Part shown: positions 44,803 to 54,016 of the stretch, one piece after another
How positions within the stretch are numbered: the first letter of the stretch is position 1
Layout of the letters: the number at the start of each line of letters is the position of its first letter
DNA from: Amycolatopsis balhimycina FH 1894
GTDB lineage: Bacteria; Actinomycetota; Actinomycetes; Mycobacteriales; Pseudonocardiaceae
Direction: 5' to 3'
NCBI RefSeq assembly: GCF_000384295.1
Contig: NZ_KB913037.1
Coordinates: 2,151,975-2,215,974 of the forward strand
DNA: 64,000 nucleotides
Made by a program: the position numbers and the translations under genes
The notes under the pieces: model-generated
Database searches by the model: none
What the model saw: only the letters and a program-made list of their open reading frames with translations
Told to the model about the DNA's origin: nothing

Positions 44803-47365
44803 CCTGCAGCCGCGCCGCCAGCCGATGCCAGACCAACTTGTCCGCTTCCACCACGAGGAACGCCACGACGGCGGCACCCAGCACCCACAGCCAGGAGCCG
44901 GCGCCCACCGGCGCCGTGTGGAACCACGTGTTCATGACCGGGACGTAGGTCAGCACCAGCTGCAGCCCGGCGGTGAGCCCGACGCCGAGGGCGAACATCC
45001 GGCTGCGGCCGGGCCACGCGAGCAGTACCGGCCGGTCCAGCGACCGGCAGCTCAGCAGGTACGCGGCCTGGACCCCGACGAACACGTTGATCGCGCTCGT
45101 ACGCGCCGCTGCCAGCGACACCCCCGCCGCCAGCTGAGCCTGGTAGGCGGCGAAAGCCGCCATGATGAGCAGAAGCGACACGAGCACGACCCGGCGCAGT
45201 AAGGCGCCGGTGAAGAGCGGACGTTTCGGCGGGCGTGGTGGCCGCTGCATGATGCCCGCTTCCGTCGGCTCGAACGCCATCGTCAGGCCGAGGAAAACCG
45301 CCGTGGTCATGTTGATCCAGAGGATCTGCACCGGCACGATCGGCAGCGTCACGCCGAGCAGGATCGCCACCAGCACCACCATGCCTTCACCGATGTTGGC
45401 CGGCAGCGTCCAGGCGATGAACTTGCGCAGGTTGTCGAAGACGCTCCGGCCTTCCCGCACCGCCGCCTCGATCGAGGCGAAGTCGTCGTCGGTCAGCACC
45501 ATGTCGGCCGCCTGCCGGGCGGCGTCGGTGCCGTTGCGTCCCATCGCGACACCGATGTCCGCGCGACGCAACGCGGGTGCGTCGTTGACGCCGTCGCCGG
45601 TCATCGCGACCACGTGCCCGCGCCGCTGCAACGCCCGCACCAGCTCGAGCTTCTGCCCCGGCGACACCCGGGCGAACACCTGCGTGGCCGCCACCGTCTC
45701 GTCGAAGGCCGCTTCGGGCAGCGCGGCCAGCTCGGCTCCGGTGAGGACCCGCGCCGACGCGGCTTCGTCGACCAGCCCGACTTGGGCAGCGATCGACCGG
45801 GCCGTCCCGGCGTGGTCGCCGGTGATCATCTTGACCTCGATGCCCGCACTCCAGCACGCCCCCACCGCGGCGACCGCCTCCGGCCGCGGCGGGTCCTGCA
45901 TCGCCTGCAGGCCCAGGAAAACCGGCGCGGATCCCGGCGTGAACCGCGCAAACGCGAGCACCCGCAGCCCCTGCGCAGTCAGCTCGCGGTGCACCCGGTC
46001 CAGCGCCGCCGCGTCGAGCGGACGGACGCCGTCGGTCACCAGCTCGTCCTCACACCGCGCCACTACCTCTTCGACCGCGCCCTTGAGGTAGCCGACGTCA
46101 CCGTGGACGGTCGTCATCGTGCGGGTTTCCGACTCGAACGGCACGGTGTCCGTGCGCGGCGCGGCGGCGCGGATCGCCTCGGGGTCCAGCCCGGCCGCCA
46201 GAGCAGATTCGAGGAGCGCGATCTCCGTCGGGTCGCCCTCGTCGAGCTGGGCGTCGTTGCAGAGAACGCCCGCGACGAGGCACTCGCGCGCCTCTTCCGG
46301 GGAAACCGCCCGGCCGGCAACGGCCAGCGTCGTCACGGTCATCCGGTTCCGCGTGAGCGTGCCGGTCTTGTCGGTGCAGATCACCGTGGTACCGCCGAGG
46401 GTCTCGACCGCGGGCAGGTTCCGCACGATCGCGCCGCGCCGCGACATCCGCACCACGCCGATGGCCAGGACGATCGCCACCGCGGCCGGGAGGCCTTCGG
46501 GAATCGCCCCGACGGCGAGCGCGACGACCGCGGTGAACATCTCGGGCACCGGGGTGCCCCGGACCACGCCGAGCACGAACGCCCCGGCCGCGACCGCGAC
46601 GATCGCGACGCTCAGCTGCCGGGAGAACCGGGCGAGCTTGCGCGTGAGCGGGGTGGCGCCGACCTTTGCGGTGGCCACCAGGTGCTGGATACCGCCCAGC
46701 TCGGTCGTGCCGCCGGTCGCCGTGACCACGGCGCGCGCCCAGCCGCGCGTCACCAGCGTCCCGGAGTAGGCGCAGCCGGCCCGGTCGGCGACCACGGCGT
46801 TCCCGTCGACGGCGTCGGCGGACTTGCGGACCGGCACCGACTCCCCGGTCAGCGCCGACTCGTCGACCTCCATCAGGCGAACCTCGAGGAGGCGCACGTC
46901 GGCGGGCACGCGATCCCCCGCCACGAGCTCGACGACGTCACCCGGCACGAGCCGCACCGCGGGGGTTCGCCGGGCGACGCCGTCGCGGAGAACGGTCGCG
47001 TCGGCCGGAAGTATCTTCGACAGCGCGTCGAGAGCCCGCTGGGCCCGCGACTCCTGGACGAACCCGACGAGGGCGTTCAGCGCCACGACCCCGCCGATGA
47101 CCCCGGCGTCGACGTAGCCGCCGAACAGCCCGGTCACCACGCCGGCGAGCAGCAGGACGTAGATGAGGGGGTCGTGGAACTGGCGCAGCAGCCGGAGCAG
47201 CGGCCCCGGCCCGGCTTCCGCCGGAACCTCGTTGGGGCCGGAGCGCTCGAAGCGAGCTTTGGCTTCTCCGGTGCTCAGCCCCCGCTGCGGGTCCACGCCG
47301 AGCTGCTCGGCGACCTCGGTCGCCGGCCGGGCGTGGAGCGCCTCGGAATGGGTGGTGGTCTTCAC
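44762..47365 (-). CDS. Cation-translocating P-type ATPase, CtpF-like
   Basis: 867 residues, complete. Seen: cation-ATPase N-terminal domain (LGVDPQRGLSTGEAKARFER), ESALTGESVPVRKS, PEGLPAAVAIVLAIG (ion site helix 4), ICTDKTGTLTRNRMTV, KGAVEEVV, MITGDHAGTARSIA, VAMTGDGVNDAPALRRADIG and helix 6 INMTTAVFLGLTMAFEPTE. It is a P2-type pump of the group that includes the DosR-induced CtpF. The start GTG 47,365 has GGAAGG upstream; a longer open frame reaches 47,545. Two DosR-like boxes lie 213-248 bp upstream, nearer the divergent gene. It overlaps the end of the plus-strand pseudogene by 41 bp. Confidence 0.92.
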   Translation of the reverse strand: MKTTTHSEALHARPATEVAEQLGVDPQRGLSTGEAKARFERSGPNEVPAEAGPGPLLRLLRQFHDPLIYVLLLAGVVTGLFGGYVDAGVIGGVVALNALVGFVQESRAQRALDALSKILPADATVLRDGVARRTPAVRLVPGDVVELVAGDRVPADVRLLEVRLMEVDESALTGESVPVRKSADAVDGNAVVADRAGCAYSGTLVTRGWARAVVTATGGTTELGGIQHLVATAKVGATPLTRKLARFSRQLSVAIVAVAAGAFVLGVVRGTPVPEMFTAVVALAVGAIPEGLPAAVAIVLAIGVVRMSRRGAIVRNLPAVETLGGTTVICTDKTGTLTRNRMTVTTLAVAGRAVSPEEARECLVAGVLCNDAQLDEGDPTEIALLESALAAGLDPEAIRAAAPRTDTVPFESETRTMTTVHGDVGYLKGAVEEVVARCEDELVTDGVRPLDAAALDRVHRELTAQGLRVLAFARFTPGSAPVFLGLQAMQDPPRPEAVAAVGACWSAGIEVKMITGDHAGTARSIAAQVGLVDEAASARVLTGAELAALPEAAFDETVAATQVFARVSPGQKLELVRALQRRGHVVAMTGDGVNDAPALRRADIGVAMGRNGTDAARQAADMVLTDDDFASIEAAVREGRSVFDNLRKFIAWTLPANIGEGMVVLVAILLGVTLPIVPVQILWINMTTAVFLGLTMAFEPTEAGIMQRPPRPPKRPLFTGALLRRVVLVSLLLIMAAFAAYQAQLAAGVSLAAARTSAINVFVGVQAAYLLSCRSLDRPVLLAWPGRSRMFALGVGLTAGLQLVLTYVPVMNTWFHTAPVGAGSWLWVLGAAVVAFLVVEADKLVWHRLAARLQVSPGPAAAGRRVR

Positions 47366-47407
47366 TGCGCGGCCTTCCGTTCCTGGTCTTCGCCACAAGT
47401 CACCGCG

Positions 47408-47473
47408 GCCGTGCCCGTGCAGGATGCGGTGCAGCCGCGCCTTCTCGCCGGTCTTCAGCCCGAGCTCGGCCTG
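47408..47473 (-). pseudogene. Possible N-terminal fragment of a class I fructose-bisphosphate aldolase
   Basis: The frame upstream of the P-type ATPase start reads AELGLKTGEKARLHRILHGH, which resembles the N-terminus of DhnA/FbaB-type aldolases, then diverges. It may be a relic or chance similarity; no other part of the aldolase is present. Confidence 0.25.
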
Positions 47474-47577
47474 TGCGGGGCGTGAGCCATGCGGCCTCCG
47501 GAGTCGCTGATTCGTGGTGTATCCAGCAAATCGGGACGAGTTCACCCCCCGCCGCTGGCGAACGCCATCGGTGCCCG

Positions 47578-47591
47578 GGGCCGTCGGTCAC
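47578..47591. promoter_or_regulatory. DosR-like box, distal copy upstream of the GerW-like gene
   Basis: GGGCCGTCGGTCAC fits RGGnC-N4-GTCAC as at 7,361. It is 22 bp from the next box. Confidence 0.42.
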
Positions 47592-47599
47592 CGGCGGAA

Positions 47600-47613
47600 G
47601 GGACCATCGGCTC
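47600..47613. promoter_or_regulatory. DosR-like box, proximal copy upstream of the GerW-like gene
   Basis: GGGACCATCGGCTC is close to GGGACCAACGGCCC at 7,388. It is 37 bp before the start at 47,650. Confidence 0.45.
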
Positions 47614-47649
47614 TCCCACAGCCGCGCCGCCGCGCCGAGACTTCGTGGC

Positions 47650-48006
47650 ATGAAGGTCGACGAACTGCTCACGAAGGCGAAGGACGGGCTGGAGACCAAG
47701 CTGGTCTACGGCGAGCCGTACGAAGTCGACGGGGTCACGGTGATCGTGGCGTCGACCGTCGGCACCGGCGGAGGTGGCGGCGACAGCCGCGACGAGAAAG
47801 GCCGTTCCGGGGAAGGCGCCGGGTTCGGCCTGTCGGCCAAACCGGTCGGGGTGTACGTCATCAAGGACGGCAAGCTCCGCTGGGAGCCGGCCGTCGACGT
47901 GAACCGCCTCGTGGCGACGCTCGGCGCGATCGCCGTCGCGGCGATCTTCGCCGCGACACGGCTGGCCAAGCTCAAGTACGGCGCCGAGACCGATGAGCGT
48001 CCCTGA
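47650..48006 (+). CDS. GerW/YtfJ-like small protein with C-terminal membrane helix
   Basis: 118 residues. VYGEPYEVDGVTVIVASTVG, a glycine-rich loop and GVYVIKDGKLRWEPAVDVNR are typical of the GerW (YtfJ) family; a hydrophobic helix (LVATLGAIAVAAIFAATRLA) follows. In Bacillus the family is linked to spore germination; in actinobacteria the role is unknown. It overlaps the next gene by 14 bp, and two DosR-like boxes precede it. Confidence 0.75.
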   Translation: MKVDELLTKAKDGLETKLVYGEPYEVDGVTVIVASTVGTGGGGGDSRDEKGRSGEGAGFGLSAKPVGVYVIKDGKLRWEPAVDVNRLVATLGAIAVAAIFAATRLAKLKYGAETDERP

Positions 48007-48430
48007 TCTGCGTCCGCTGGACCCGGCCCGCTGCCACGCGTTGCTTGCCTCCGTCCCACTCGGCCGCCTGGGCTTCGTCCACGGCGGACGGCCGGTGATC
48101 CGGCCGGTCAACTTCACCGTGGCGGCCGACGCGATCTGGCTGCGGTCAGGCCGCAACTCCTGGGCCGACCGGCTAAACGGGCAGCCGGTCACCTTCGAAG
48201 CCGACGCACACGACCCCGGCGGCCACACCGGCTGGAGCGTGATCGTCACCGGGACAGCTGCCCTCATCACGGACGTCGAAACCGTGGCCGCCCAGCTCGG
48301 CGCCGAACTGCGCTCGTGGGCTCCCCCACCGCGCGACCGGCTGCTGCGGATCGGCGTCGACCGGATCGAGGGCCGCTTGCTCGCCCTCCGGCCCGGCGCG
48401 GACGACATGACGGAATCAGGGCTTCCATGA
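47993..48430 (+). CDS. Pyridoxamine 5'-phosphate oxidase-like FMN-binding protein
   Basis: 145 residues. LASVPLGRLGFVHGGRPVIR followed by PVNFTVAADAIWLRSG, VTFEADAHDPGGHTGWSVIV and TGTAALI is the split-barrel flavin reductase/PNPOx pattern. Relatives are common in DosR-type clusters and may bind FMN or F420; the cofactor cannot be chosen from sequence. It overlaps the GerW-like gene by 14 bp, so both are one transcript. Confidence 0.78.
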   Translation: MSVPDLRPLDPARCHALLASVPLGRLGFVHGGRPVIRPVNFTVAADAIWLRSGRNSWADRLNGQPVTFEADAHDPGGHTGWSVIVTGTAALITDVETVAAQLGAELRSWAPPPRDRLLRIGVDRIEGRLLALRPGADDMTESGLP

Positions 48431-48526
48431 CGGCGCGGAAGCCGTGCTTTACCGACTGCTAACCTGCCGCCGGCGTCCCGAAAACCCGGCAGGACGCGAA
48501 GCCCACGCACGGGCATCATGGCGGCC

Positions 48527-49220
48527 ATGCCGCACCGCGTCCTGCTCGCCGACGACGACCGCGCCATCCGCGAGTCCCTCTTCCGCGCCCTCGACCTCGA
48601 GGGATACCACGTCACCGAGGTCACCGACGGCGTCAGCGCCCTCGCCACAGCGCGCCGCGACCCCCTTCGACGTGCTGATCCTCGACGTGATGATGCCCGG
48701 CGTCGACGGTCTCGGTGTGTGCCGCGTACTGCGCGCCGAAGGCGACCCCACCCCGATCCTCATGCTCACCGCCCGCGTCGAAACCCCCGACCGGGTGGCC
48801 GGGCTGGACGCCGGCGCCGACGACTACCTGCCCAAGCCCTTCGAACTCGACGAACTCCTCGCACGGCTGCGAGCCCTGCTGCGCCGCACGTCACCCGAGC
48901 CCGAAGCGCGGCGCACGCTGCGGCTGGGTGAGCTCGCGGTCGACCCGGCGGCCCGGCGGGTGTGGTGGCAGGGCACCGAGATCACGCTGTCGAAAACCGA
49001 GTTCGACCTGCTGGAACTGCTCGTCCGCAACGCCGGGATCGTGCTCGACCGCACGACGATCTACCAGCGGATCTGGGGCTACGAGTTCGGCGCGGACTCC
49101 AAGAACCTCGCCGTCTACATCGGCTACCTGCGCCGCAAGCTCGACCAGGCCGGCGCCGCGGAGCTGATCCACACCGTGCGCGGGGTGGGCTATTCCGTGC
49201 GGCAGGCGCGGCCGGCGTGA
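48527..49220 (+). pseudogene. OmpR-family response regulator with an early frameshift
   Basis: Frame 1 from ATG 48,527 (or 48,518) reads MPHRVLLADDDRAIRESLFR to ALATARRDP. The rest (FDVLILDVMMPGVDGLGVCR, LDAGADDYLPKPFELDELLA, then a winged helix ending YIGYLRRKL and VRGVGYSVRQ) is in another frame to 49,220. Deleting one C in the CCCCC run at about 48,661-48,665 joins them exactly. The phospho-acceptor Asp lies just after the break. It overlaps the next gene by GTGA. It is similar to MprA-type regulators. Error or real inactivation is undecided, but its kinase partner is truncated, which favours decay. Confidence 0.8.
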
Positions 49221-50095
49221 ACCTGCGCAGCAAGCTCGCCATCGCCTTCGCCGGCGTCGGTGCGGCGGCGGCGATCCTCGTCGGGGTCTTCAGCTACCAG
49301 GCCGCCTCCCAGCGCATCAACGCCGAACTCGACCGGTCGCTGCTCACGACCTCGGCGGAAATCGCGGCCGGGGCGACGCAGGTGCTCGCGCCGAGCCCGG
49401 TCACCCGCGGCCCCGATGATGACGACCACGACGAGGCCCAACCGATGGTGGCGCAGGCGATCGCGCCGGACGGGACCGTCCGCCCGCTCGGCGGCCGCCC
49501 GGTGCCCCTCCCCGTCGGCGGCGACGACCGGACGCTGGCCGCGACCGGCGTTCTCGCCGACCACCGCTACACGAACTTCACCGCCGGGCGCGACGACTAC
49601 CGGGTCATCACCGTGGCCCTCGGGCCCGGCCGCGGCGCCGTCCAGCTCGCCGTCGACGTCGACGAGTCCCGGTACGTCCTGAAGGGACTGGCCGCCCGGA
49701 TCACCGGCGTCAGCGCGCTGGTACTGGCCGTCGCGGCCCTGGCCGGCTGGCTGCTGGCCCGGCAGATCACCCGGCGGCTGGTCCGGCTGACCGACGTCAC
49801 CGAACAGGTCAGCGACGGCCGCCTCGACGACGTCGCCGTGCCCACCGGCGGCCGTGACGAGGTGGGCAGGCTCGCCACGTCGTTCGACCGGATGCTGGGC
49901 CGGCTCGCCGACGCCCGCGCCGACCAGGACCGCCTGGTCCAGGACGCCGCCCACGAGCTGCGGACGCCCCTGACCAGCCTCCGCACCAACGCCAGCGTCC
50001 TGCGCCGGTTCGCCGAGCTCACCCCCGAATCGCGGGCCCGCCTGCTCGACGACGTCGACGGCGAAACCCGCGAGCTGACCCACCTGCTGGGTCAC
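49217..50095 (+). pseudogene. Sensor histidine kinase, truncated after the DHp domain
   Basis: About 290 residues: N-terminal membrane helix (IAFAGVGAAAAILVGVFSYQ), periplasmic sensor, second helix (VSALVLAVAALAGWLLARQI), HAMP, and HisKA with the H-box VQDAAHELRTPLTSLRTNAS. After ETRELTHLL the ATPase (HATPase_c) domain is missing, and the frame continues without interruption into a VirD4-like protein. It is the partner of the frameshifted regulator just upstream. No HATPase segment is found elsewhere in the window. The break is probably an insertion or recombination point. Confidence 0.8.
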
Positions 50096-52588
50096 TTGCG
50101 GGACTGGGCGATCACCTGGGGGCCGATCGTCGCCCCGGTGCTCGCAGTCGGCATCGCGGGCTTCGTGATCGGCCGGCGCCGGTGGGTGCGGCGCTGTCAC
50201 GCGAGGCTGGTCGCCGACGCCCGCCAGGTCACCGTGCTCGCGCCGCCCACCGTGGATCCCGCGAGCGGCGCGGCCTTGTGGTCCAACCTTGTCGGGCTGC
50301 TGCGCCCGGCCTGGCGCCGGTGGTTCACCGGGCAGCCCCATGTGGCCTGCGAGTACATGTTCTCCGAGGCAGGGGTCGGCATCCGCCTGTGGGTACCCGG
50401 TGTGATCCCACCCGGCCTGGTCGAACGCGCCATCGAGGCCGCCTGGCCCGGCTCACACACACGGGTCGGCACCGCCGACCCACCCTTGCCACCGCCAGAA
50501 GCCGAACAGCGGCGGCTGGTCGTCGGCGGTGAACTCCGCCTCGCCCGCTCCGAGGCACTGCCGATCCGCACCGACTTCGACGCCGACCCACTCCGCGCCC
50601 TGATCGGCGCCCCGGTCGGCCTCGGCCGCGACGAGTACGCCTGCGTCCAGATCCTCGCCCGCCCGGTCACCGGCCGCCGGGTCGCCAAAGCCCGCCGCTC
50701 CGCGCGGCGAGTGCACACCGGCGGCTCCACCCGAGTGGTCGGCCGCCTGCTCGACATGGTCACTCCCGGCATGAAATCCAGGTCCACGCGGAACACCGCG
50801 AAGTCCGGGGCGCTGCACAGCGATCCGCAGACCTCGATCGAGTACGCGGCGCAGAACCGCGCCATCGTCGCCAAACAGCGCGGCTCGCAGTACGAGACGA
50901 TCATCCGCTACGCCGTCGCCACCCTCCTGCCCGCCGACGCCGCCGAGAGCGAGGTCCGCCAGGCGCGGGATGTCGCCCGCGGACGGGCACACGCGCTGGC
51001 CGCGAGCTTCGCTTCCTACACCGAGCACAACCACTACACCCGCCACCGCGTCCGCCATCCCGGCCCCGTGCTGGCCGACCGGCGGCTCGGCAAGGGCGAC
51101 CTGCTGTCCGTGGCCGAGCTGGCGGCGCTGGCGCACTTGCCGACCGACGAGGCGATCCCCGGCGTGCAGCGTGCCGGCGCCCGCGCGATCTCCCCGCCAC
51201 CCGGCATCGCCACGCCCGGCCCGGAGGCCAAGCCGATCGGCGTCACCGACACTGGACACGAACGTCCCGTGGCACTGCGCGTCCCGGACGCGCGGCACCA
51301 CCTGCACGTCATCGGCGCGACCGGCTCCGGCAAGTCCACCTTGCTGGGCAACATGATCCTGGCCGACGCCGAAGCCGGACGCGGGATCGTGCTGATCGAC
51401 CCCAAGGGCGACCTCGTCACCGACATGCTCTCCCGTCTGCCTCGCTCGGTAGCGGATCGTGTCGTGATCTTCGACGCCGACTCGAAGACCCGGCCGCCTT
51501 GCCTGAACCCTTTGGACGGCGGCGAAACCGACTTGACCGTCGACAACCTCGTCTCGGTGTTCCGGCGGGTGTACTCCGCGTTCTGGGGGCCGCGTACCGA
51601 CGACGTGATGCGCGCCGCCTGCTTGACCCTGCGCACCCAGGAAGGCGTCGCCACCCTCGCCGACCTGCCGAAGCTGCTGGCCGATCCTGCCTTCCGATCA
51701 CGGGTCACCGCCGGGGTCACCGACCCGGTGCTGCGCGGGTTCTGGTCCTGGTACGAGGAACTCACCGACTCCTCCCGAAGCCAGGTGATCAGCCCGCTGA
51801 TGAACAAGCTGCGGGCGTTCCTGCTGCGGCCGTTCGTGCGCGACGCCATCGCGGGCGGTCATTCCACAGTGGACATGGCGGAGGTGCTCGACGGCGGGAT
51901 CTGCCTGGTGCGCATCCCTAAAGGCTCGCTCGGTGAGGAAACCACCCGGCTGGTCGGGTCGCTGGTGGTCGCCCGGACCTGGCAGGCCACCACCGCCCGT
52001 GCCCGCACGCCGCAACGCCAGCGCCGGGACGCGTCGATGGTGATCGACGAGTGTCACAACTTCTTGAATTTGCCGTACCCGATCGAGGACATGCTGGCCG
52101 AGGCACGGGGCTTCCGGGTCGCGATGACGTTGGCGCATCAGCATCTTGGCCAGCTTCCCCGTGAGTTGCGGGAAGGCATGTCCACCAACGCTCGCAGCAA
52201 GATCTTCTTCAACGCCTCCCCGGAAGACTCTCGCGAGCTGTCGCGGCACACCGCGCCCCGGCTGTCCGACCACGACTTGGCCCACCTGGGCGTCTACCAC
52301 GCCGCCGTACGGCTCGTGCTGAACGGGGAAGAGGCGCAGCCGTTCACCATGCGCACCCAGCCGCTTCCTCGCGCGATTCCCGGCCGCGCACGGGAGATTC
52401 GCGGCATCGCCCGCCGCGCCTTGCGCAGCCGAGTTCCCGGTGCCACCGCGTCCGGTGCGCAGGCACCAACCCGTCCTACGCAGCGGCCCGCCGGGACGTC
52501 AGGGCAGACGCGGCCGACCAGCGGCGATCGCCGGGGCCAGTCCGGCGTCCGGGCGCGGAGCGCCGACCCGCGCCGTCAGCAGTCCTGA
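50096..52588 (+). CDS. VirD4/TraD-like conjugative DNA-transfer ATPase (fused in frame to the kinase remnant)
   Basis: About 830 residues from an arbitrary TTG at the junction; the same frame is open from 49,217, so a 1,123-residue fusion is possible. A membrane helix (IVAPVLAVGIAGFVIG) precedes a long region, then Walker A VIGATGSGKSTLLGNM (about 407), IVLIDPKGDLVTDML, Walker B SMVIDECHNFLNLP (about 647) and MTLAHQHLGQLPRELREGMS, as in type IV coupling ATPases of actinobacterial conjugative elements. It pumps DNA to the transfer machinery. It has no own RBS at the junction, so its natural 5' end may have been lost. The replication-relaxation gene follows after 71 bp. Confidence 0.85.
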   Translation: MRDWAITWGPIVAPVLAVGIAGFVIGRRRWVRRCHARLVADARQVTVLAPPTVDPASGAALWSNLVGLLRPAWRRWFTGQPHVACEYMFSEAGVGIRLWVPGVIPPGLVERAIEAAWPGSHTRVGTADPPLPPPEAEQRRLVVGGELRLARSEALPIRTDFDADPLRALIGAPVGLGRDEYACVQILARPVTGRRVAKARRSARRVHTGGSTRVVGRLLDMVTPGMKSRSTRNTAKSGALHSDPQTSIEYAAQNRAIVAKQRGSQYETIIRYAVATLLPADAAESEVRQARDVARGRAHALAASFASYTEHNHYTRHRVRHPGPVLADRRLGKGDLLSVAELAALAHLPTDEAIPGVQRAGARAISPPPGIATPGPEAKPIGVTDTGHERPVALRVPDARHHLHVIGATGSGKSTLLGNMILADAEAGRGIVLIDPKGDLVTDMLSRLPRSVADRVVIFDADSKTRPPCLNPLDGGETDLTVDNLVSVFRRVYSAFWGPRTDDVMRAACLTLRTQEGVATLADLPKLLADPAFRSRVTAGVTDPVLRGFWSWYEELTDSSRSQVISPLMNKLRAFLLRPFVRDAIAGGHSTVDMAEVLDGGICLVRIPKGSLGEETTRLVGSLVVARTWQATTARARTPQRQRRDASMVIDECHNFLNLPYPIEDMLAEARGFRVAMTLAHQHLGQLPRELREGMSTNARSKIFFNASPEDSRELSRHTAPRLSDHDLAHLGVYHAAVRLVLNGEEAQPFTMRTQPLPRAIPGRAREIRGIARRALRSRVPGATASGAQAPTRPTQRPAGTSGQTRPTSGDRRGQSGVRARSADPRRQQS

Positions 52589-52659
52589 CCCGACTCGGCC
52601 GCACTCGCAAAGACGGGTGGAAGTCCTTTCCGTTCAACAACTTTTCGGAGGTTCGCGTC

Positions 52660-53730
52660 ATGATCACCAATCCCACCAGGCAGCGCACTCTTCGAGGCCA
52701 CAAGGCAACCCGGCCCACCCCGCGCGCGGCGAACAACGCCGATCACCAGGCGGTGCTGGCGTGGCGGCTGACCCCGCGTGATCGGTGGATCATCCGGATG
52801 CTGCACGAGCACCGCGTGCTCACCGCCCACCAGATCACCGCGCTCGCGTTCCCATCGTTCCGCTCGGGCCGGATGCGGTTGCGGGAACTGTTCCAGTGGG
52901 GCGTGGTGGACCGGTTCCAGCCGTTCATCACCGTCGGCACCGCGCCGATGCACTACGTCCTCGCACCTGCCGGGGCCGCGGTGCTGGCCACCGAGGACGG
53001 CCTGGACATCAAGGAACTCGGCTACCGCCACGACCGCGCCTTCGGGGTAGCCCACTCGCTGCGGCTCGCGCACACCGTCGGTGTCGCCGAGTGGTTCACC
53101 GCCCTGGTCGACCGCGCCCGCCACAGCGACGCCGACGAGCACAGCACGCTCGGCGCGTGGTGGTCGGAGGCCAGCTGCGCGCGGCACTTCGGGGACCTGA
53201 TCAAGCCTGACGCCTACGGCCGGTGGGCCAGCGCCGGTGGGGAGATCGAGTTCTTCCTCGAGTACGACTTCGGCACCGAGGTGCTGGCCAAAGTCGCCGG
53301 GAAACTGGCCGGCTACGCCGCGCTCGCCGAGGCCACGGGGATCACCACTCTGCTGCTGGTGTGGCTGCCGACCGCGCGGCGCGAGGCCACCGCCCGTCGG
53401 CTGCTGGCGCGGGCCTGGCGCGAGCTCGACGACCCGCGCTCGGTCCCCGTCGCCACCGCCTCGGCCGAACTGCTCAACCCCGAGGCTGCGCACCCCAGCC
53501 CCGCCGACGAGGTCTGGCTCCCCCTGGACACCACCAGCGGCAACGCGGTGAGCACCCGGCGCGAGTTGCACCGGCTGCTCGACGCCTGGCCGCACGTCGC
53601 GCCACCCAGCACCAGCACGGACAGCGAGTCGGCTCTCGCGCCGGACTCGACGCTCGCGCTGATGGCCCCGGCGCCCGCGCCGATGCCCCCGGCCGCAATC
53701 TCACGCGGGCCGAGCACAGGCAGGCGGTGA
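52660..53730 (+). CDS. Replication-relaxation family protein
   Basis: 356 residues. The N-terminal winged helix (WIIRMLHEHRVLTAHQITAL, RSGRMRLRELFQWGVVDRF) and a central nuclease-like region (GGEIEFFLEYDFGTEVLAKV) match the replication-relaxation family found in actinobacterial plasmids and integrative elements. Start ATG 52,660 with GGAGG at 9 bp. The Pro/Ala-rich tail is probably disordered. It fits with the adjacent VirD4-like ATPase as part of a conjugative element. Confidence 0.82.
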   Translation: MITNPTRQRTLRGHKATRPTPRAANNADHQAVLAWRLTPRDRWIIRMLHEHRVLTAHQITALAFPSFRSGRMRLRELFQWGVVDRFQPFITVGTAPMHYVLAPAGAAVLATEDGLDIKELGYRHDRAFGVAHSLRLAHTVGVAEWFTALVDRARHSDADEHSTLGAWWSEASCARHFGDLIKPDAYGRWASAGGEIEFFLEYDFGTEVLAKVAGKLAGYAALAEATGITTLLLVWLPTARREATARRLLARAWRELDDPRSVPVATASAELLNPEAAHPSPADEVWLPLDTTSGNAVSTRRELHRLLDAWPHVAPPSTSTDSESALAPDSTLALMAPAPAPMPPAAISRGPSTGRR

Positions 53731-53737
53731 GTACCCG

Positions 53738-54016
53738 ATGATTCTGAAAGTCGGCGCCATCGTGATCGCCGTGATTCTCTTCATCCCGACGTTGATCGGG
53801 AACGGGGTGTCGGGCGCGATCTCGGCCCTATTCGGCAGTGGAGGAAGTCAGCCCAGTGCGACCGCGCTGGCCGACAGTGCCGTATCCGCGACGTCCAGCC
53901 GCCAGCGGCCCGGAGGTCGACGTCATGGAGCGCGTTCTACGCGGCATCAAATTCTTCTAGTCAACACATCCAGTGGAAGGCATCGCTTGTGGCACCGCAA
54001 GAACACGACCACATAG
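53738..54016 (+). pseudogene. Truncated N-terminus of a secreted cell-wall hydrolase-type element protein
   Basis: 92 codons. The first 45 or so (AIVIAVILFIPTLIGNGVSG, ALFGSGGSQPSATALAD) resemble the membrane anchor of NlpC/P60 or lytic-transglycosylase proteins encoded at this position in conjugative elements. The hydrolase domain is absent and the rest is a low-complexity Arg-rich tail. In another frame the same DNA reads SGPEVDVMERVLRGIKFF and stop, like the end of a different gene, so a deletion may have joined two genes near 53,890. It overlaps the next gene. Confidence 0.45.
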
